From the NCBI GenBank assembly GCA_014379345.1, contig JACMLY010000090.1, positions 42,361-106,360 of the forward strand: a stretch of DNA of 64,000 bases. Reading direction: 5' to 3'. The stretch is from Chitinophagaceae bacterium. GTDB lineage: Bacteria; Bacteroidota; Bacteroidia; Chitinophagales; Chitinophagaceae. Numbering within the stretch: the first letter of the stretch is position 1; every line of letters begins with the position of its first letter. Shown in pieces: positions 7,613 through 17,395 of this stretch. The notes under the pieces were generated by a model, which saw only the letters and a list, made by a program, of their open reading frames with translations, did no database searches and had not been told where the DNA came from. The position numbers and the translations under genes were made by a program.

Positions 7613-8923
7613 ATGCCGGGATTTACTGTTGCAATAGTAGGGAGGCCAAATGTTGGCAAAAGCACTTTTTTTAATCGTTTGCTCGAGCAGCGCAAAGCCA
7701 TTGTGGATGATGTGAGTGGGGTAACCAGGGATCGTCAATACGGGGTGGCTGAGTGGATAGGTAAGTCGTTTAATGTTGTTGATACCGGAGGATTTGTACC
7801 AAAGAGCGAAGATGTATTTGAGAAAGAGATCAAAAAGCAGGTGCTGATTGCAGTTGAGGAGGCCAATGCGCTGATCTTTATGGTGGATGCGGCAACTGGT
7901 ATTACAGATCTGGATGAGGCGATGGCGGATGTTTTGCGCCGATCTTCGAAGCCGGTACTGCTGGCCGTGAACAAGGTCGATAACCACGATCGCTTACTGG
8001 AAGCCACCGAATTTTATGGGCTGGGTTTTGATAATATCTTTTTCATTTCCTCCATGACAGGTAGCGGCAGTGGGGAATTGCTGGATATGCTTGTTTCTTT
8101 GATAGAAGACGATTCAGCCAAAGCGCTTGATGAATCCATTCCCAAGTTTGCGATCATGGGGCAGCCAAATGTTGGAAAATCATCTTTGTTGAATGCATTA
8201 GTAGGACAGGAAAGAACGATTGTAAGTGAAATTGCAGGTACTACCCGCGACACCATTCACACACATTATAATTTGTTTCAGAAAGAATTTGTTTTGATTG
8301 ATACTGCAGGTATACGGAGAAAAACGAAGGTGCATGAGGACCTTGAGTTTTATTCGGTGATCCGCGCCATCAAGGCAATGGATGAAGCCGATATCTGCCT
8401 GCTAATGCTTGATGCCACGAAAGGGATCACCGCACAGGATCTGAATCTTTTCGGTCTTGCTGCTAAAAAGGGTAAGGGAATTGTTTTGCTGGTGAACAAA
8501 TGGGATCTGGCGGAAAAGGAAACGAACACAGCACGTGATTATGAAAAGGAACTGAAAAAACGAATTGCACCTTTCACAGATGTTCCAGTATTATTTATTT
8601 CGGCGAAAGAAAAAACAAGGATATTCAGGGTGATTGAAGAGGCCCTTGAAGTGTATACTAACAGGCAGCAAAAAATTTCTACTTCTCAATTAAATGACCT
8701 GATGCTTAAATCCATTGAAGCCTACCATCCGCCTGTTGTGAGAGGCAATCCAATCCGTATAAAATTTGTAACGCAGCTACCCACACATGTTCCTTCCTTT
8801 GCATTCTTTTGTAATTATCCGGAAGATGTAAAAGAACCTTACAGGAATTATCTTGAAAACCAATTAAGAGAGCATTTCAATTTCAAGGGAGTTCCGGTGA
8901 GGATATTCTTCAGGAAAAAATAA
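7613..8923 (+). CDS. der: GTPase Der (EngA), large-subunit assembly
   Basis: A 436-residue double GTPase needed for 50S subunit assembly. Domain 1 has G1 GRPNVGKS (residues 10-17), GVTRDRQYG, DTGG and NKVD (about 123). Domain 2 has GQPNVGKS (about 183-190), GTTRDTIHT, DTAGIRRK and NKWD (about 300). A C-terminal KH-like domain begins near residue 350 and ends VPVRIFFRKK, the usual ending. The length is typical. Reading starts at ATG 7613, 95 bp after era. Confidence 0.98.
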   Translation: MPGFTVAIVGRPNVGKSTFFNRLLEQRKAIVDDVSGVTRDRQYGVAEWIGKSFNVVDTGGFVPKSEDVFEKEIKKQVLIAVEEANALIFMVDAATGITDLDEAMADVLRRSSKPVLLAVNKVDNHDRLLEATEFYGLGFDNIFFISSMTGSGSGELLDMLVSLIEDDSAKALDESIPKFAIMGQPNVGKSSLLNALVGQERTIVSEIAGTTRDTIHTHYNLFQKEFVLIDTAGIRRKTKVHEDLEFYSVIRAIKAMDEADICLLMLDATKGITAQDLNLFGLAAKKGKGIVLLVNKWDLAEKETNTARDYEKELKKRIAPFTDVPVLFISAKEKTRIFRVIEEALEVYTNRQQKISTSQLNDLMLKSIEAYHPPVVRGNPIRIKFVTQLPTHVPSFAFFCNYPEDVKEPYRNYLENQLREHFNFKGVPVRIFFRKK

Positions 8924-8964
8924 TTAAGCTCATCTGCTGAAAGTAATTATTACATCAGAACCTT

Positions 8965-8972
8965 TACCTTTG
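8965..8972 (+). promoter_or_regulatory. -7 promoter element of the small lipoprotein gene
   Basis: TACCTTTG matches TAnnTTTG and lies 26 bp before the ATG at 8999, in the gap behind der. Confidence 0.5.
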
Positions 8973-8998
8973 GCGAGTTCAAATTTAAAAGCAATACA

Positions 8999-9181
8999 AT
9001 GAAAAAATTATTTGCAATTCTGATTGTAGCAGGGATCATGGTTGCCTGCAATGACAATGGCGGAACTGAGGAATCAACTGGTGATTCAACGAGGCTTCCG
9101 TCTACTGTATCGCCAGCAGATACATCAACCTTTCCGGTTGATACGCCTACCCGCCCGGCAGATACCGTTATAAAGAAATAG
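8999..9181 (+). CDS. Small Thr/Pro-rich lipoprotein
   Basis: A 60-residue protein with signal sequence MKKLFAILIVAGIMVAC; the lipobox ends at Cys17. The mature part is only about 44 residues, rich in Thr, Pro, Asp and Ser (DTSTFPVDTPTRPADT). No domain is recognisable. Good coding signs are the lipobox, a preceding TACCTTTG promoter motif and an intrinsic terminator 25 bp behind the stop, so it is probably a single-gene transcription unit. Function is unknown. Confidence 0.75.
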   Translation: MKKLFAILIVAGIMVACNDNGGTEESTGDSTRLPSTVSPADTSTFPVDTPTRPADTVIKK

Positions 9182-9205
9182 CTGTTCAAGAATTTTTTCT
9201 TCTTT

Positions 9206-9234
9206 TCCTCACTCAGTAGTGAGGATTTTTTTTT
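9206..9234 (+). terminator. Intrinsic terminator after the small lipoprotein
   Basis: CCTCAC-TCAGTA-type hairpin closing with GTGAGG, followed by A and a run of nine or more T. Confidence 0.85.
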
Positions 9235-9509
9235 GCCAAAAAGACGGGATGGTGGGTGGTCAATGGTGAATGGTGAATGAGTTATCTGTTGCTTGCTTTG
9301 TCCATTTTCGAATCTTCAAATTATTCCTTACCTGTCTTTTGTTCCCGCGACAGAAAAAAACAATAATCGCTGTTGTTTTAACTATATTCTCAGTACCGGG
9401 TGCTATTACATTTGTGATACGCCTTCTGCTATTAGAATTTTTATCCCCTTCCATAATAGCGCCCTGCCTTCCTGAAACGATATTATAGTCAAGCTTTAAT
9501 TGCAACCGT
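9235..9509. other. Intergenic region without a supported gene
   Basis: It contains a copy of the GGTCAATGGTGAATGG-type dispersed repeat (about 9255-9280). Short open frames on both strands encode hydrophobic, low-quality peptides without ribosome sites or motifs. It presumably carries the promoter of the 9510 gene, but no clear TAnnTTTG element is seen. Confidence 0.5.
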
Positions 9510-11594
9510 ATGCAAAATTTATTTGTTTGTTTTCTCACAGTGAGAAATATAGCTGTCATCGTTTCTGTCATATCTTTTTGTGCATCGGCAAATGCGCAGG
9601 TCACATGGGATGGCGATGCCGGTGATGGACTATGGAATACCCCTGCTAACTGGGTAGGAAATGCGATTCCGTCTAACACCGATGATGTTCTGCTCGATCA
9701 TTCGGTCGTCAATGTCAATTACATTGTTACACTTCCAGCAGGTGTGTCATCGGTAGCGGTTCGTACCCTAAGCATATTTCCTGCGGTTGGCCGCATCATC
9801 GAAGTATTATTGCCCGTTAGCAATACTGCTATTCCGGCATTTACTGCCATTGGTTCAGTGTATGGATTGATAATTCATCCGGGTGGCATCTTCAGAAATT
9901 CTTCAGGTGCATCGGCCGGAACGCCGGTAAATATATCAGATTCAATTAAGATCAACAATGGAGGTCTGTATGTTCATAACACGGGCAGGGCCCATGCATC
10001 GAATGTCACCGTGCTGTCGATAATGGCAGGAACCGAACGGGGAACGTTTGAATTTGATGTTCCCGGCAGCGCTGGATACACTGTTTCAATAGCAGGTCGA
10101 ACATATGGGAATATGGTATTATCGGCAACGGCGGCAGGAGGGCCAAAAAGCTATACCTCAACAGGGATCACAGCCGTAAATATCAATGGCGAATTCCGGA
10201 TAAATCACGGGGTTAACTATAGCCTCAACTTTAATGGCGCATTCATCATACACGGAAGTTTTTTTCACCACGGAAACATTTTTGATATCTCCAGCGGGCC
10301 GCAAAGCAATCGTATCAACCTCAGGGAAAATATGTTTCAATCTGGTATTATAACTAAATCAGGAACCGGCCTGCCGGTGTTGGAATTTAATGGAAACATG
10401 AACCAGGATGTATCTCTTGTCGGAAGTATTACCGGAAGCAATACGTTCCGGATAAACAATGCGGCAGGAATCACGCTGCAGAGCCCTGTTTCAATTTCGT
10501 ATAAACTTGAATTAATAAAAGGAAATATAAGAACAACCTCTGCGAATATATTGGTGATGCACGATAACAGTATATGCGTCGGCGGGTCGTCCAGCAGTTT
10601 TATAGAAGGTCCTTTGCGAAAAATCGGGGATGATGATTTTGATTTTCCGGTCGGTAAACAGGCAGATTATGCACCTGTTTCGATTGCAGGAGCGGGTGGA
10701 ACCGTAACAGATGAATTCGAGGCGGAATATTTCCACGGAAATCCCACCATTATTTTTGGAAGCGCTATTGAGGCACCGCCGATCATCCGTGTAAGCGGGT
10801 TAGAATATTGGAACTTACGCCGCAATGCCGGCATCGCTTCCAAAAAAATTACATTGAATGTAAGAACGTATAGTAATGCTACCCTGCTTGAGAAATTGAT
10901 CGTAAGCCGTTGGGATATGCCCGGAATAATTTGGAGAAGCGAAGGAAACACTGCCTTTTCAGGCATTGCATCGGGCACCATTACCAGTGGCGACGTTCAT
11001 TCATTTGGAGTTTTTACTATCGCCAGCACCGTTGCAAACCAAAACCCATTGCCACAATCACTGATATCGGTAAATATAAAAAATCAGGATGCCAACATCC
11101 TTTTGTCATGGCAATTAGACCCTTCAATAAATGCAGACCATTTCGAAATTCAAAGGTCTGAAGATAATATTCATTTCACTGTGGTAAAAAAAATAGAAGC
11201 ATCACCCAACACGTTTAAATATCAATTTTCGGAAAAATTGCCTGTGCAGGGTATTTACTACTACAAATTGAAAGTCACGGAAAAAAATGGAAATACCAGG
11301 ATCAGCAGGTTGATATCTGTTTCCTATCGGAAGAGTGGTATCGAATTGGTAACTGTTTCAGGCTTTATTTTTCACAACATGATAGGGCTTACCATCAGCT
11401 CAGCAGAGAAAGCGTTGCTAAACCTGTATATTATAAATGCAGAGGGGAAGATCGTTCAGAGAACTTCAACAGTTGTGCATAAAGGTTCTATGAAGTTGTC
11501 GATGGATATTTCAAATATGCCGGCAGGGATTTATTACCTGGCCGGCTCGGCGGGTAACACGACGACAAATATCATCAGGCTAATAAAATTATAG
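9510..11594 (+). CDS. Secreted cell-surface protein with T9SS type A-like sorting tail
   Basis: A 694-residue protein with signal peptide ending ASANAQ (about residue 29). The N-terminal part opens with WDGDAGDGLWNTPANWVGNAIPS, the motif of beta-rich Bacteroidota surface proteins, and continues with repetitive beta-helix-like sequence (about 40-370). Around 370-500 is a region beginning SSFIEGPLRKIGDDDFDFPVG. Residues about 510-605 form a fibronectin-like segment (ILLSWQLDPSINADHFEIQRSEDN). The C-terminal 80 residues resemble the T9SS type A sorting domain, with NMPAGIYYL near the end. It is likely exported through the type IX system to the surface. No catalytic site was recognised; an adhesin or structural role is a guess. 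Confidence 0.82.
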   Translation: MQNLFVCFLTVRNIAVIVSVISFCASANAQVTWDGDAGDGLWNTPANWVGNAIPSNTDDVLLDHSVVNVNYIVTLPAGVSSVAVRTLSIFPAVGRIIEVLLPVSNTAIPAFTAIGSVYGLIIHPGGIFRNSSGASAGTPVNISDSIKINNGGLYVHNTGRAHASNVTVLSIMAGTERGTFEFDVPGSAGYTVSIAGRTYGNMVLSATAAGGPKSYTSTGITAVNINGEFRINHGVNYSLNFNGAFIIHGSFFHHGNIFDISSGPQSNRINLRENMFQSGIITKSGTGLPVLEFNGNMNQDVSLVGSITGSNTFRINNAAGITLQSPVSISYKLELIKGNIRTTSANILVMHDNSICVGGSSSSFIEGPLRKIGDDDFDFPVGKQADYAPVSIAGAGGTVTDEFEAEYFHGNPTIIFGSAIEAPPIIRVSGLEYWNLRRNAGIASKKITLNVRTYSNATLLEKLIVSRWDMPGIIWRSEGNTAFSGIASGTITSGDVHSFGVFTIASTVANQNPLPQSLISVNIKNQDANILLSWQLDPSINADHFEIQRSEDNIHFTVVKKIEASPNTFKYQFSEKLPVQGIYYYKLKVTEKNGNTRISRLISVSYRKSGIELVTVSGFIFHNMIGLTISSAEKALLNLYIINAEGKIVQRTSTVVHKGSMKLSMDISNMPAGIYYLAGSAGNTTTNIIRLIKL

Positions 11595-11613
11595 TGCGTT
11601 AAAACCTGATTGC

Positions 11614-13875
11614 TCAATTACCCGCAGGAACCGGGATCTTATTTTGCCTGGCTTTAGTCGATTTTGGAGCCATTTTTTTAAGAATGCCGCCTATCTTTTT
11701 TCTGTAAGTAGCTAACAATCCGGTTTCCTGTTTGATGAAACTGTTTCCATCGAGGCTTCCCAAAATCTTATTCATTTCTTCCTCATTTTCATACACCATT
11801 CTTCTGAATGGATTTTCATAATCCTTTGCCCTTGACTCCTGGATTTGAGATAGCATCCATTCCCTGACATGAATGTTTTTTTGTAGCAGGTTACCGAACA
11901 CCGATTCGGAGATCTTTTTTATGTGAATGCCGGTTGATTCTTTTAATGCAGCTATAGCGTGATAAAGTTTCTGTTGTTTGTACACTATTCCCTGTTGTTC
12001 GTAAAAATCGTGTACATCATTCCAGCTTCTTATTTTATTAGATTGAATATTCTTTAATAATTTTTCAATTTCTGATTGAGGTATTAGTTGTCCGCCGATA
12101 TTCAGCCAGCCAGTAAGAATAGGTCTCGAAGGTAAACTGTCTTGTATCGCCTCAAAATTTGCAAAGTCATTTTCGTCGAAATATTCTATCAACTGATGTA
12201 CTGCATAATAACTGATCAGGTCTTTAAAAATATGATAGCAGGGCAATACTTTTACAAGTCGAACCAGCCGGCCGCTATTTTCAAAATTTACACCTACAAT
12301 ATCCAATTCATTTACAACAGTCGAATTTGATTCCAATAGCTCTTTGCCAATAGATATGGCCTCTTCGTCTGAAATATTTGCCTGATCCTTTTCCTTTTTA
12401 AGATAAGCCAGGCCGGTAAGCTTTTGGAAAAGGCTGAGAGAATGGACAATCTCATTAATCGTATCGGGTGCCAGGAAATTAAATTCGATGTTTTGTATTT
12501 TATTATCCCTTTTGTCGCGGTCAACATATTTCCATGAATTACGGGCCAATGCATACAGGTTGTAGAGGAACCAGTATCCGGGCATCACTACCAATTCATT
12601 TTTATGCACTTCATTACTGACCAGTGAAAAAGGGGTAGGTATATTTAACTCCGCCGGATAATCGCCCTTTGCAAGGATAGCAAACGATGCAAATTTGGAA
12701 TTATGTTTCAGGCTAACACATAAGCCGGGCCAGAAGCCACGTCCCGCAATCATTTCTCCATCTGCGCCTCGTGAATTATGATTGGAACCGATGGTAGCCC
12801 CCGCAGCTATATTGGTTTGACCATTCAGCAATGCGGCGCAGAGAAATGAATTGTTATGATGCTGTTCGTGCGAAGGAAAGATAAGAGAGTTCAACACTTC
12901 GCAACAGGAGATGGTTGAATTATTGCCTAAATAAGAATTGATAAGCCTTGCACCATATTTCAATTGTGAATGGCTTGCCATAAAAAAACGCACCGCCTTG
13001 ACTCCATAAAAAATACGGCAGCCATGATCAATGATGCCGTTCACCAATTCACAGCCTTCGCCAATCTGCGTCATTGCTTCCGCAGAAGAATTGATCGTGA
13101 CATTTTTTATTTTGTTGGCTCCTTTTATATATGCATCACTGCCAATATTGACATCTTTTAAAATTCTGCAATTTTTTATAACAGTTCTGTCACCGATAGT
13201 ACCATAATAACCTCTTCGATTGTCAAATTTTTTGGTACTGAATTCCATAAACCTTTTCTGCAAGATCTCGTTATCGCGAAAACGGCTCCATAAATACGCA
13301 TCCCCGGGTAACATGCCGTCGAAAGGCATAATCTTCCGCCCTCCGTTTTCATTACATACTTCCAGCCAGATACGGATTTCTTCCGCTTCACCGTCTTTTA
13401 CAATACCGTTTCCGAATTTGGCATAGTCTGTCGTGGCTGCTTCATTCACATTTATAATGATAACTTCATTTCCAACAATATAATGAGAGATATAGGTAAC
13501 ATTATCGATAACCACATTATCCCCAAAATCGCAACTGATGATGGTGCTGTTATAAAACCCAACAGGCCTTCTTAGATTCTTAAATTCCATGTAGAAAGGC
13601 TCCAGTTTTCCAATGCGCACAAGGCCGTAGAATTTGCAGTTTTGTACCAGTTCGGGATTAAATGCATTCGACACAAAAATATTGTTCCAGTTATCCGAAG
13701 TATTGCGGTTGCGTACGAGCACCTCAATTTCATATGCCGTCAGCTGGCGGTATTGTATGCCATTCAGATTTTGCTGGTTGCGCAGGTAATATTCATTTTT
13801 ACCCTTCGGAATAAAATCTGCGGGAATAAAATTGTATCCTAAACTCTGAACTGGATTTTTCTTGATCGTATTCAT
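11614..13875 (-). CDS. DUF4954 family protein (hexapeptide-like beta-helix)
   Basis: A 753-residue cytoplasmic protein without a signal peptide. It resembles the Bacteroidota family DUF4954. Residues about 70-370 contain many short repeats with a left-handed beta-helix look (FYNSTIISCDFGDNVVIDNV, YGTIGDRTVIKNCRIL, INSYLGNNSTISCCEVLNS), as in nucleotidyl- and acyltransferases. A conserved-looking SHEQHHNNSFLCAALLNGQ and a GSNHNSRGADGEMIAGRGFWPGLC segment follow. The C-terminal half is alpha-helical. The gene stands alone, convergent with the T9SS protein. The activity is undefined; sugar-nucleotide-related chemistry has been suggested from the fold only. Confidence 0.8.
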   Translation of the reverse strand: MNTIKKNPVQSLGYNFIPADFIPKGKNEYYLRNQQNLNGIQYRQLTAYEIEVLVRNRNTSDNWNNIFVSNAFNPELVQNCKFYGLVRIGKLEPFYMEFKNLRRPVGFYNSTIISCDFGDNVVIDNVTYISHYIVGNEVIIINVNEAATTDYAKFGNGIVKDGEAEEIRIWLEVCNENGGRKIMPFDGMLPGDAYLWSRFRDNEILQKRFMEFSTKKFDNRRGYYGTIGDRTVIKNCRILKDVNIGSDAYIKGANKIKNVTINSSAEAMTQIGEGCELVNGIIDHGCRIFYGVKAVRFFMASHSQLKYGARLINSYLGNNSTISCCEVLNSLIFPSHEQHHNNSFLCAALLNGQTNIAAGATIGSNHNSRGADGEMIAGRGFWPGLCVSLKHNSKFASFAILAKGDYPAELNIPTPFSLVSNEVHKNELVVMPGYWFLYNLYALARNSWKYVDRDKRDNKIQNIEFNFLAPDTINEIVHSLSLFQKLTGLAYLKKEKDQANISDEEAISIGKELLESNSTVVNELDIVGVNFENSGRLVRLVKVLPCYHIFKDLISYYAVHQLIEYFDENDFANFEAIQDSLPSRPILTGWLNIGGQLIPQSEIEKLLKNIQSNKIRSWNDVHDFYEQQGIVYKQQKLYHAIAALKESTGIHIKKISESVFGNLLQKNIHVREWMLSQIQESRAKDYENPFRRMVYENEEEMNKILGSLDGNSFIKQETGLLATYRKKIGGILKKMAPKSTKARQNKIPVPAGN

Positions 13876-14096
13876 GTTGGTGAATGGTCAATGGTGAATA
13901 GTGAATCTCAGCTACCGGTTATAAGCTACGAGTTAGATGATTGACACAAACTGTAACGCACAACTTAGGAAAATTATTTGTAGGTGGTAAAAATCTATTA
14001 GGCCTTTAGGTACAGATCTTCTTTCCCTGGCCATTTATCATCTTCTGAACGCTGTATTCTGAATTCAGAATTCAGAATTCAAAATTTTCCCAACAA

Positions 14097-15932
14097 TTAC
14101 TCAACGGTAACTGATTTCGCAAGGTTACGGGGTTTATCAACATCATATCCTTTGGCAACACCGATATAGTAAGCCAGCAGTTGCATAGGGATGGTACTTA
14201 GCACAGGAGCCACAATTTCATCAGCTTCAGGAACACTTATGACGTCATCGGCCATCTTTGTGATAATCTCATCGCCTGCTGTAATGACTGCAATCACCTT
14301 ACCTTTTCTCGCTTTGATCTCCTGGATATTGCTGACAATTTTTTCGTGATAAGAATCTTTGGTGGCCACAAAAACAACGGGTAAGGTCTCCTGCACCAAT
14401 GCGATAGGGCCATGTTTCATTTCGGCTGCAGGGTATCCCTCTGCATGTATGTAGGAGATCTCTTTCAATTTCAGGGCTCCTTCCAGCGCAACCGGGAAGT
14501 TGTACCCTCTTCCAAGGTACAATGAATCCGTGGCGTCCTTATATTTATTAGCTACCGCCCGGATGGCATCTTTTTCTCTCAGCATCAGGGTGATCTTATC
14601 GGGCAATTCCTGTAATTCATTTAGTAAATGCAGATACCTTTTCTGGTCGATGGTCTTTTTTTCAATCGCTACTTTTAAAGCAATCATCATCAAAACAACC
14701 AATTGCCCTGTGAAAGCCTTTGTGCTTGCAACACCTATTTCGGGGCCTGCATGTGTGTAGGCGCCGGCATGCGAGATTCTAGCTATGGAAGAACCCACAG
14801 CGTTCACCACTCCAAAAATAAATGCTCCATGCTCTTTGGCTTTTTCGATGGCCACGATTGTATCCGCTGTTTCCCCGCTTTGAGAGATGGCTATGATCAC
14901 GTCTCCTTTATGAATTACAGGGTTCCGGTACCGGAATTCGGATGCATATTCCACTTCAACGGGGGTCCGGCACAATTCTTCAAATATGTATTCTGCTATC
15001 AGGCCTGCATGCCAGCTGGTACCACAGGCAATAATGATGATCCGGTTCGCATTTTTAAATTGCTCAATATGATTTTGAACACCTGCCATGGTAATTGTTC
15101 CTGCTTCGGCATCTAATCTTCCCCGCAAACAATCGAAAATAGTATCAGGCTGTTCAAAAATTTCCTTAAGCATGAAATGATCGTAACCGCCTTTTTCTAT
15201 AGCTGCTAGCTCCAGATCGAGCTTTTGAATAAATGGAGTTACTTTTTCATTACCCAGGTTTTTTAATATCAGTTCGTCTGATTTGATTATGGCCAGTTCG
15301 TAGTCATTTACATACACCACTTCCTTGGTATATTCAATGATTGGCGTTGCATCAGAGGCAAGGAAATGTTCCCCTTTTCCGATCCCGATCACAAGCGGAC
15401 TTCCTTTCCGGGCGGCTATTAACGTATCAGGATTATCTTCATCTATAATTACGATCACATAAGCACCGACCACACGTTTGAGTGCGATGCGCACAGCCTC
15501 TTCCAGGCCAGATTTATTATTGATCTGGATGTCTTCAATAAATTTCAATAATATTTCGGTATCAGTATCACTGCTGAATGTGTAGCCTTTATTTTCAAGT
15601 TCCTGTTTTAGCTGTCCGTAATTTTCAATAATACCATTGTGTATCATTGATAATTTGCCGTTTGCAGAAACATGTGGATGCGCATTACGGTCACTGGGTT
15701 CGCCATGGGTGGCCCATCGCGTATGACCGATCCCTATTGTGGCGTGGAGGTCTTTTCCTACCAGTGTCTCTTCCAGGTCTGCTACCTTGCCTTTTTTCTT
15801 GTAAACTTTTAGTCCACTGTTTAGCAAAGCCACGCCTGCGCTATCATATCCGCGGTATTCGAGTCGTTTAAGACCCTTTAAGATGATAGGATACGCCTGG
15901 CGCGGACCTATATAAGCCACAATTCCACACAT
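14097..15932 (-). CDS. glmS: Glutamine--fructose-6-phosphate aminotransferase (isomerizing)
   Basis: A 611-residue enzyme that makes glucosamine-6-phosphate from fructose-6-phosphate and glutamine, the first step to UDP-GlcNAc for peptidoglycan. The N-terminal glutaminase domain starts MCGIVAYIG with nucleophile Cys2, followed by LEYRGYDSAGVAL and HTRWATHGEPSDRNAHPH. The C-terminal half has two SIS sugar-isomerase domains (CGTSWHAGLIAEY, SQSGETADT, LGRGYNFPVALEGALKLKEI) and ends with the usual LAKSVTVE. Length and motifs are typical. A TATTTTCG promoter element lies 22 bp upstream. No glmS ribozyme is visible in the short leader. Confidence 0.98.
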   Translation of the reverse strand: MCGIVAYIGPRQAYPIILKGLKRLEYRGYDSAGVALLNSGLKVYKKKGKVADLEETLVGKDLHATIGIGHTRWATHGEPSDRNAHPHVSANGKLSMIHNGIIENYGQLKQELENKGYTFSSDTDTEILLKFIEDIQINNKSGLEEAVRIALKRVVGAYVIVIIDEDNPDTLIAARKGSPLVIGIGKGEHFLASDATPIIEYTKEVVYVNDYELAIIKSDELILKNLGNEKVTPFIQKLDLELAAIEKGGYDHFMLKEIFEQPDTIFDCLRGRLDAEAGTITMAGVQNHIEQFKNANRIIIIACGTSWHAGLIAEYIFEELCRTPVEVEYASEFRYRNPVIHKGDVIIAISQSGETADTIVAIEKAKEHGAFIFGVVNAVGSSIARISHAGAYTHAGPEIGVASTKAFTGQLVVLMMIALKVAIEKKTIDQKRYLHLLNELQELPDKITLMLREKDAIRAVANKYKDATDSLYLGRGYNFPVALEGALKLKEISYIHAEGYPAAEMKHGPIALVQETLPVVFVATKDSYHEKIVSNIQEIKARKGKVIAVITAGDEIITKMADDVISVPEADEIVAPVLSTIPMQLLAYYIGVAKGYDVDKPRNLAKSVTVE

Positions 15933-15953
15933 AGAGTTTAAGTGTTAATGTGT

Positions 15954-15961
15954 GCGAAAAT
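15954..15961 (-). promoter_or_regulatory. -7 promoter element of glmS
   Basis: On the minus strand TATTTTCG matches the TAnnTTCG variant of the Bacteroidota -7 element, 22 bp upstream of the glmS ATG. Confidence 0.5.
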
Positions 15962-16106
15962 AGTGAAATAGATGGGTTTTTAAAATGGCCCGCGGCCTTA
16001 GTACATTGAAAGGTTCAAAGTTTATATGATTGAAGCATTGACTCTTTACGCGATCTTGCACTTTTTCAATCGACAAATGGTCAGACGGAGACCATCAGAC
16101 CAAGGT

Positions 16107-17114
16107 TTATTGTTTGAGAAATGCGAGTAAGGGTGTTATGAACAGGTCAAAAGCTTCAATATGGGGAAGATGCCCGACGTTCTCCAGCTCAACCAATGTT
16201 GATCCGGCAATCTTGCGACTGGTTTCCTTTCCCAATTTTGGATAGTTCCCCATAGTCATGCGTACTTCTTCCGGAACTCCCTGCTTGCCCAATGCAGTTC
16301 TGTCCAATTGTCCTATGATCAATAGGGTAGGCGTTTTTATATTCTCAAATTCGTACAGAACAGGCTGGGTAAAAATCATGTCATAGGTCAAAGCCGCGTT
16401 CCAGGCGACGGTTTTATATTCAGGATGAACCGACCAGCCTGCCAGCGTGGTCACCCATTTCTCATATTCTGGCTTCCATTGCCCATGGTAATAATTTTCC
16501 TGCTGGTATTTTTTGATCTTTTCATAATTCTGACCCAGTTCATTTTTATACCAGGCATCCACTGACTGATATGGCGTTTTCAGTTTCCAGTCTTCAAGTC
16601 CAATCGGGTTTTCGAGTATCAATTTTTCTACTGTTCCCGGAAACATCAGTGTAAAGCGTGTAGCAAGCATGCCACCCATAGAATGGCCAAGCACAGCTGT
16701 CCGCATTATTTGAAGGGAGTCTAATAGATTTTTTGTGTTCAGTGCCAGCAATTGAAACGAATATTGAATATCCGGCTTAGATGATTTACCAAATCCCAAT
16801 TGGTCCGGGATGATTATCCGGAAGCCTGCTTTCTGCAGTGTTTCCGCTGTTTGTTGCCAATAGGCACCGTTAAAATTTTTTCCATGAAACAATAGAACCG
16901 TGTGTCCATTGGCTTGTTCGGGCCTGATATCCATAAAAGCCATCCGGTAGCTTTTTTGTTGAACTGATAGCGTAATGAATTTCACATCAAATGGATATTG
17001 ATAATTTTCAAGCAGCGGATCCAATGGAGTGATTTTATTTTGCTGGGCGTTGATTTGATTTTGCGATATACCGCCAAATACCGTAGCTAACAGTAGTAAA
17101 GCCCAGGTTTTCAT
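16107..17114 (-). CDS. Secreted alpha/beta hydrolase
   Basis: A 335-residue protein. I chose ATG 17114 because it starts the signal peptide MKTWALLLLATVFGGI...NAQ; an upstream in-frame start at 17171 would add 19 residues before it. The fold is a classical alpha/beta hydrolase: oxyanion region LLFHGKNFNGAYWQ, nucleophile elbow GHSMGG, acid in IGQLDRTALG, and catalytic His in ENVGHLPHIEAF. Such exported hydrolases act on esters or similar bonds; the substrate is not predictable. The gene is divergent from a small basic protein and 174 bp upstream of glmS on the same strand. Confidence 0.88.
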   Translation of the reverse strand: MKTWALLLLATVFGGISQNQINAQQNKITPLDPLLENYQYPFDVKFITLSVQQKSYRMAFMDIRPEQANGHTVLLFHGKNFNGAYWQQTAETLQKAGFRIIIPDQLGFGKSSKPDIQYSFQLLALNTKNLLDSLQIMRTAVLGHSMGGMLATRFTLMFPGTVEKLILENPIGLEDWKLKTPYQSVDAWYKNELGQNYEKIKKYQQENYYHGQWKPEYEKWVTTLAGWSVHPEYKTVAWNAALTYDMIFTQPVLYEFENIKTPTLLIIGQLDRTALGKQGVPEEVRMTMGNYPKLGKETSRKIAGSTLVELENVGHLPHIEAFDLFITPLLAFLKQ

Positions 17115-17218
17115 GTATACATTTTGATATGCAGAACCAAATGCAATAACCCTGCCTTTCAATACACACACTCCGGTTGAGTTGGTATAATTTTTTAATC
17201 TTCTATAAAAATTTTAGC

Positions 17219-17395
17219 ATGAAACAGTCAGGAAATCAAAATATAAAGCAAAGTAAACAGCGTATTGCAAATAAACCCAGGCCTGAAATAAGAGATAATT
17301 TAGATAGCAGGGAAAATGAGGAGCAACTGACAAAGGGTGATGACATTACACATAACCAAAAAGAAACAAAGGCCAGGCATCTGAAAAAGAAATAA
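17219..17395 (+). CDS. Small hydrophilic basic protein
   Basis: A 58-residue protein starting at ATG 17219 (MKQSGNQNIKQSKQRIANKP). It is almost entirely charged or polar and ends with ARHLKKK; it has no signal peptide or hydrophobic stretch. The composition suggests an intrinsically disordered protein, perhaps nucleic acid-binding or stress-related, but no family was recognised. It lies in the divergent gap opposite the alpha/beta hydrolase. The coding call rests on the compact frame and clean amino acid composition only. Confidence 0.45.
   Translation: MKQSGNQNIKQSKQRIANKPRPEIRDNLDSRENEEQLTKGDDITHNQKETKARHLKKK

Noticed and set aside
9270..9488. 72-residue hydrophobic frame upstream of the T9SS-type protein
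   Set aside because: Several frames on both strands are open here, no ribosome site or promoter is seen, and the start overlaps a dispersed repeat.
15933..16106. glmS ribozyme upstream of or around the glmS leader
   Set aside because: The leader is only about 20 nt by the promoter motif and no ribozyme core is visible; glmS ribozymes are typical of Firmicutes.
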